Assembly (NCBI GenBank): GCA_007571355.1
Contig: RKRO01000493.1
Location: 1-13,847 of the forward strand
Length of the DNA: 13,847 bases
Origin: Candidatus Poribacteria bacterium
Lineage (GTDB): Bacteria; Poribacteria; WGA-4E; WGA-3G
Direction: 5' to 3'
This document shows, in pieces, positions 6,566 through 13,847 of the stretch (positions are counted from its first letter, which is position 1; every line of letters starts with the position of its first letter). The notes beneath the pieces were generated by a model, which was not told where the DNA came from, ran no database searches, and saw only the letters and a list, made by a program, of their open reading frames with translations. A program made the position numbers and the translations under genes.

Positions 6566-7570
6566 ATGATTCGTTTTAGTTTCATTTTAATATTAGTCGC
6601 TTGTATCGGTTTGTCTACTGGCATCGTCTTCGCACAAGATGAGGGTGGCGTATCCGGTGGTACCGTCCGCGGTCAGATTGTGGATACCACTACAGCACAG
6701 AGCCCTATTGAAGGCGTTCAAGTTAAAATCGTTGCGACAGATAGCACAGAATACGAAGCAACAACCGATGGCAACGGCGATTATGAGAGATCAGGGATCC
6801 CGGCAGGTCGTTACCTCGTCAGTATCTACAGAGAAGGATACGGGGACCGCGTCGGTAAACCTGTAACAGTCGTTAACGGCGGCGACCACTTCTTGCCACT
6901 TAAGATGACCAAAAAAGATAATATCGTTACCTTCTTCCAGAAGTTTGGATTTGTCTTTTGGCCACTCGCCCTCTGCTCTATCACAGCTTTAACTTTCATT
7001 ATTGAAAGACTCTTCACCTTTGTCCGGAGTCGTTCCCGAATCGGAACCGAAGAGTTCATCTCCAGCATCACGGATTCATTGCGGAAAGAGAACATTATGG
7101 AAGCAGTCTCAACTTGTGAAGAAGCCGGCGGTCCGCTTGCCAATGTTCTTAAAGCCGGGCTGCTCCGCTACAGCCAAGCACAGATCGAAGAACGCTCCAT
7201 TAGTAAAGAAGAGATTCAGGAAGCGATAGAGGAAGCAAGTCTCCTTGAAATCCCCGAATTGGAAAGAAATTTACCTGTCCTCGGTACCGTCGCGGTTGTT
7301 TCGCCGCTGTTCGGCTTGCTCGGAACAGTTACAGGTATGATTTCTGCATTTACCACAATCGCACTCGAAGGGACAGGCGACCCGCAGCAGCTTGCAGGCG
7401 GTATCTCACAGGCACTTCTTACAACTGCTGCCGGTTTGACAGTCGCTATCCCGTGTCTGATTTTCTTCCAACTTTTTGACAGCTGGGTCAACAGGCACAT
7501 GGTTGAGATTTCACAGGTTTCCACCGAAATTGTCAATCAACTGATTGTCGGCGATGCCAGTAACGCCTAA
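6566..7570 (+). CDS. exbB: ExbB/TolQ/MotA-family proton channel with N-terminal periplasmic carboxypeptidase-regulatory-like domain
   Basis: The product (334 residues) is the channel-forming subunit of a proton-driven ExbB-ExbD complex in the inner membrane. Residues 1-23 are a signal peptide with likely cleavage after V-F-A. Residues about 33-114 form a carboxypeptidase-regulatory-like beta-sandwich (G-x-V-R-G-Q-I-V-D, then T-D-G-N-G-D-Y at 67-73 and I-P-A-G-R-Y-L-V at 78-85). Then come a first membrane helix (about 129-152, ending I-E-R-L-F), a cytoplasmic region, and two further helices in the conserved MotA/TolQ/ExbB core (P-L-F-G-L-L-G-T-V-T-G-M at 247-258; A-L-L-T-T-A-A-G-L-T-V-A-I-P at 283-296). 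ExbB normally has its N-terminus outside, so the added domain would sit in the periplasm, consistent with the signal peptide. TAAGGAGGA lies about 9 nt before the ATG. Two exbD genes follow on the same strand. The partner protein (TonB, TolA or another) is not in the window. Confidence 0.94.
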   Translation: MIRFSFILILVACIGLSTGIVFAQDEGGVSGGTVRGQIVDTTTAQSPIEGVQVKIVATDSTEYEATTDGNGDYERSGIPAGRYLVSIYREGYGDRVGKPVTVVNGGDHFLPLKMTKKDNIVTFFQKFGFVFWPLALCSITALTFIIERLFTFVRSRSRIGTEEFISSITDSLRKENIMEAVSTCEEAGGPLANVLKAGLLRYSQAQIEERSISKEEIQEAIEEASLLEIPELERNLPVLGTVAVVSPLFGLLGTVTGMISAFTTIALEGTGDPQQLAGGISQALLTTAAGLTVAIPCLIFFQLFDSWVNRHMVEISQVSTEIVNQLIVGDASNA

Positions 7571-7585
7571 TCGTGAATCAGGACG

Positions 7586-7652
7586 GGCGGGGACGTATAA
7601 CTCGCCCGCCTCTGACAGATCGATAACGTGTTAGGCTCCTGTATATTAGCCT
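7586..7652 (+). other. Two small inverted repeats between exbB and the first exbD
   Basis: GGCGGG (7586-7591) with CCCGCC (7605-7610), and AGGCT (7633-7637) with AGCCT (7648-7652), lie in the 113-nt gap. Neither is followed by a T run, so they look like intercistronic stems that might tune mRNA stability rather than terminators. Confidence 0.35.
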
Positions 7653-7683
7653 TACGCTCACTACCGAGAAAGGAGACTTTGAA

Positions 7684-8133
7684 ATGCAACAAGTCGGTGA
7701 AGCCAAATTGAGCCTGCTTGCAACCAAGCTGAGAGAACGCAAACCGCCAACGCTCAGTATGGCACCCATGATTGATTGCGTGTTCCTGCTCCTGATTTTC
7801 TTCATGGTATCAACAACCTTCTCGCCGATCCCTGGACTCCGGGTACAACTCCCACCACCGGGGAAACCTTCACCTGACAAACCGAAAGGTTTGACAGTTC
7901 GGATCGCGAACCCAGAAGCAGGCGAGGATAGAGGGACTATGGTGCTAAATGATGTCGTTGTACAAATCGAAGAAATGTTCAGTCAATTCATCAACGCACC
8001 GGACGAATCCAAAAATATGTTGATTATACAATCTGAGCGGGACGTACTGCACGAACAGATTGTGCATGTGATGGATATCGCAAAACAGGCAGGGATAGAC
8101 AAAATCGGATTCGCTATTGTCGCGCGAGATTGA
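7684..8133 (+). CDS. exbD: ExbD/TolR-family biopolymer transport protein, first copy
   Basis: The product has 149 residues: a cytoplasmic N-terminus, a single membrane helix at about 29-45 (M-I-D-C-V-F-L-L-L-I-F-F-M-V) with the conserved proton-carrying Asp at position 31, then a periplasmic domain. A proline-rich linker (L-P-P-P-G-K-P-S-P) follows the helix. The C-terminal part (residues about 90-149) shows the ExbD alternation, with I-I-Q-S-E-R-D-V-L-H near the middle and A-I-V-A-R-D at the end. ExbD works with ExbB, which lies 113 nt upstream, to use proton-motive force for force transmission to an envelope partner. AAAGGAGA sits 7 nt before the ATG. The length is usual for the family. It shares 18 identical consecutive residues with the second copy over the end of the N-terminus and the helix, pointing to an old duplication. 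Confidence 0.94.
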   Translation: MQQVGEAKLSLLATKLRERKPPTLSMAPMIDCVFLLLIFFMVSTTFSPIPGLRVQLPPPGKPSPDKPKGLTVRIANPEAGEDRGTMVLNDVVVQIEEMFSQFINAPDESKNMLIIQSERDVLHEQIVHVMDIAKQAGIDKIGFAIVARD

Positions 8134-8187
8134 CAACCCTCACGCAACATCAATCGTAATCCCATTTTCTATAAAAGGAGAAATCAG

Positions 8188-8610
8188 ATGGCTTTAAACA
8201 TGGCTCGACGGCGGAAATCAGGCGATGATGACGATATTCCGATGGCACCAATGATTGATTGTGTGTTTTTGTTGCTCATCTTCTTCATGGTATCTGCTGT
8301 CATGAAGGTCCCTCCGCCTTTTACCGTTACCTTACCCGATTCCGCAACGCAACACGAATTCACGCGGAAGAAATTCAATCTTTTCGTCAACAGTGATGGA
8401 CGTATCTCTATTGACGACCAAGAGATGCTGACGCTCGAAGATATGGAGCTTTTTATCGCAGCTCACGAAAATCAGATCAGCACCTTGATTATCAAGGCAG
8501 ATAAACGTGCTAAGCACGGTGTCGTCATTGATGTTGTAGAACGCGCGAAAATGCGTTCCAGCAAAACAGAGGGGCTTGAAATCGCTTTCGCGGTGTCGGA
8601 AGAAGACTGA
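8188..8610 (+). CDS. exbD: ExbD/TolR-family biopolymer transport protein, second copy
   Basis: This second ExbD has 140 residues. A basic segment (A-R-R-R-K) and an acidic D-D-D-D-I patch precede a membrane helix at about 22-38 with the conserved Asp at position 24. The periplasmic domain follows the usual pattern (F-N-L-F-V-N-S-D-G-R-I-S-I-D-D-Q; L-I-I-K-A-D-K-R-A-K-H; A-F-A-V-S-E-E-D). AAAAGGAG lies 7 nt before the ATG, 54 nt after the first exbD stop, so it is the last gene of the exbB-exbD-exbD operon, which ends at the terminator at 8632-8660. Outside the helix the two ExbDs differ clearly, which suggests a heteromeric ExbD pair in one complex, as seen in other ExbB-ExbD-ExbD arrangements. 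Confidence 0.94.
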   Translation: MALNMARRRKSGDDDDIPMAPMIDCVFLLLIFFMVSAVMKVPPPFTVTLPDSATQHEFTRKKFNLFVNSDGRISIDDQEMLTLEDMELFIAAHENQISTLIIKADKRAKHGVVIDVVERAKMRSSKTEGLEIAFAVSEED

Positions 8611-8631
8611 GGCATACAACAAGGTTAAATT

Positions 8632-8660
8632 AAAAAGGCAGCGAACGCTGCCTTTTTTTT
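8632..8660. terminator. Bidirectional intrinsic terminator between exbD and the glutamate synthase gene
   Basis: GGCAGC (8637-8642), loop GAAC, GCTGCC (8647-8652), preceded by five A and followed by eight T. On the plus strand it ends the exbB-exbD operon; on the minus strand the five A become a T tract, so it can also stop gltB transcription about 92 nt past its stop codon. Confidence 0.9.
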
Positions 8661-8685
8661 GTGCTATCACTACTATCACAAGAAA

Positions 8686-8718
8686 ACACGCGTAACCTCA
8701 GAGATTTTCAGGTGTTTT
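8686..8718 (+). repeat. Two-block intergenic element, copy 2
   Basis: This is the second copy of the element at 6372-6404: ACACGCGTAAC, then a variable middle, then TCAGGTGTTTT with identical spacing. Here the surrounding sequence forms an inverted repeat of its own, GAAAACAC (8682-8689) with GTGTTTTC (8712-8719). It begins 26 nt after a terminator. It lies in the 91-nt gap between the terminator and the end of gltB. Confidence 0.5.
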
Positions 8719-8751
8719 CGTAGTTTCTCGGTTTCTCAATCCTTACAGTCT

Positions 8752-13251
<4,500 letters not shown>

Positions 13252-13491
13252 ACTAATTCTCCATACATTCTTCTACGTTTCTTTTGCATTGGCATTGTAG
13301 ATCGGATTCTTTATGCCTCGTTGCTTGGTATTTAATTTCTGGGGCGCAATTCGCGCGCCTTAGCCCTACCCCTTTCGTTAAGGATACAAACAAATCGGAA
13401 AACGGTTTTCGCTTTCAGGGTTGGATAAGTCTTAAATCGGACGCTGGTTACTCGTATCCTGTCGAAAATAGCGCGCCCCAAGGCAAGAGAA

Positions 13492-13512
13492 ACCTTTGGA
13501 ATCAACAAAGGT
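13492..13512 (-). repeat. Perfect 7-bp hairpin within the gltB leader
   Basis: ACCTTTG (13492-13498), a 7-nt spacer and CAAAGGT (13506-13512) form a perfect stem in the predicted gltB leader, about 240 nt before the start codon. No T tract follows on either strand, so it is a structural element or protein site rather than a terminator. Confidence 0.4.
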
Positions 13513-13611
13513 CCGCGGTCGTACCGATGCCGATTCGCGAACAATTGGGCGGGGTTACATAATTCGGTTTGATTCCTATTTTTCGAGTCAAAACTATCTA
13601 TTTGTCTTAAT

Positions 13612-13640
13612 ATTATATCCTAATTCAAGCGAAAAGTCAA
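13612..13640 (-). promoter_or_regulatory. Strong gltB promoter, proximal
   Basis: Read on the minus strand: TTGACT (13640-13635), 17 nt, TATAAT (13617-13612). This is close to the ideal sigma70 promoter, with a start near 13605 and a leader of about 354 nt before the TTG start codon. A second TTGAC overlaps just upstream. Confidence 0.8.
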
Positions 13641-13701
13641 GTCAATTCACTTATCACAGGGTTACTCCGCTTTAGGTCTCTCCTATCTTTAAACTGATAC
13701 C

Positions 13702-13730
13702 ACTATAGCACACATCCTCTTTTTTGTCAA
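13702..13730 (-). promoter_or_regulatory. Strong gltB promoter, distal
   Basis: Read on the minus strand: TTGACA (13730-13725), 17 nt, TATAGT (13707-13702), preceded by TGc as an extended -10. The start would lie near 13696, upstream of the proximal promoter, so gltB seems to have tandem promoters. Confidence 0.75.
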
Positions 13731-13769
13731 ATTTAGCACAGAGGCAACTTTACAACTTTGCACACCCGA

Positions 13770-13798
13770 TTGACATTTCATAAAATTTATGGTATATT
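13770..13798 (+). promoter_or_regulatory. Divergent plus-strand promoter at the right edge
   Basis: TTGACA (13770-13775), 17 nt, TATATT (13793-13798) with a TGg extension. It fires rightwards out of the window, from a start near 13805. An ATG at 13808 stays open to the edge, but only 13 codons are visible and it would be leaderless, so no gene is called. Confidence 0.65.
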
Positions 13799-13847
13799 TT
13801 GAAAAAGATGAAAATTGCTTCAAAAAAATTTCTATACTCTACTATAG

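Larger units (their letters stand above)
13252..13847. other. 596-bp region upstream of gltB, with a long leader and divergent promoters
   Basis: No convincing gene is seen. Two minus-strand promoters would give gltB leaders of about 350 and 440 nt. The leader segment about 13330-13562 is richer in G and C than its flanks and carries open frames on both strands, plus several inverted repeats: ACCTTTG/CAAAGGT (13492-13512), GAAAACGGTTTTC (13398-13410), and GGGGCGC near 13341 complementary to GCGCCCC near 13473. That looks like a dispersed intergenic repeat or structured leader, not a gene. I do not recognise the glnA-type glutamine RNA motif or another known riboswitch. The far right carries a plus-strand promoter pointing off the window. 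Confidence 0.65.

Noticed and set aside
13332..13544. Minus-strand 70-codon basic frame in the gltB leader
   Set aside because: Arg-rich, with no membrane or domain signature and no Shine-Dalgarno; more likely repeat or structured leader sequence.
13284..13562. Plus-strand 92-codon frame upstream of gltB
   Set aside because: No good Shine-Dalgarno, overlaps a minus-strand frame of 70 codons over the same repeat-like stretch, lies in the predicted gltB leader, and its product resembles no family.
13808..13847. ATG open to the right edge just after the divergent promoter
   Set aside because: Only 13 codons visible and it would require leaderless translation; cannot be judged without more sequence.

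Overview
The window reads as a piece of a Gram-negative, diderm bacterial chromosome. It encodes two lipoproteins, a Wzz-type inner-membrane protein, an outer-membrane-like beta-rich protein and an ExbB/ExbD energy-transducing unit. GC content is moderate, the coding regions are AT-leaning at weak sites, ribosome binding sites are strong AAGGAGG types, and several promoters fit a sigma70 consensus. The style (ExbB fused to a carboxypeptidase-regulatory-like domain, paired ExbDs, large acidic surface proteins, long structured gaps) reminds me of sponge-associated or marine Candidatus Poribacteria and relatives. That is an impression from memory, not something the sequence proves. No plasmid, phage, IS, CRISPR, tRNA or rRNA signal was seen.

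Layout, left to right. (1) 39-2064, plus strand: a small NTF2/SnoaL-like lipoprotein followed by a Wzz/GumC-type polysaccharide co-polymerase, closed by an intrinsic terminator. (2) 2133-2878: a long gap with two good tandem promoters, a terminator-like hairpin just after the second start point, further hairpins and a possible 36-residue leader peptide. (3) 2879-6280: a 1133-residue lipobox-bearing beta-rich protein ending in Phe, with two perfect EF-hand/dockerin-like calcium loops and two poly-G tracts. (4) 6281-6565: a gap with a perfect 16-bp hairpin, one copy of a repeated element, and an exbB promoter overlapped by a palindrome. (5) 6566-8610: an exbB-exbD-exbD operon closed by a bidirectional terminator at 8632-8660. 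(6) 8752-13251, minus strand: a complete glutamate synthase large subunit, convergent with the operon. (7) 13252-13847: its long upstream region, with two sigma70 promoters giving leaders of about 350 and 440 nt, and a divergent promoter firing off the right edge.

How the genes may work together: regions 1-5 all concern the cell envelope. The Wzz-like protein would set the length or export of a surface polysaccharide. The large protein looks like a calcium-binding surface or outer-membrane component. The ExbB/ExbD complex converts proton-motive force into mechanical work across the periplasm; no TonB, TolA or TonB-dependent receptor lies in the window, so its partner is unknown. Glutamate synthase is ordinary nitrogen-assimilation metabolism and probably unrelated.

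The most interesting points are the periplasmic domain fused to ExbB, the calcium-loop lipoprotein with possible phase-variable G tracts, the complex leader before it, the two-copy intergenic element at 6372-6404 and 8686-8718, and the long gltB leader. No single system here is clearly new; each claim is an inference open to the tests listed.
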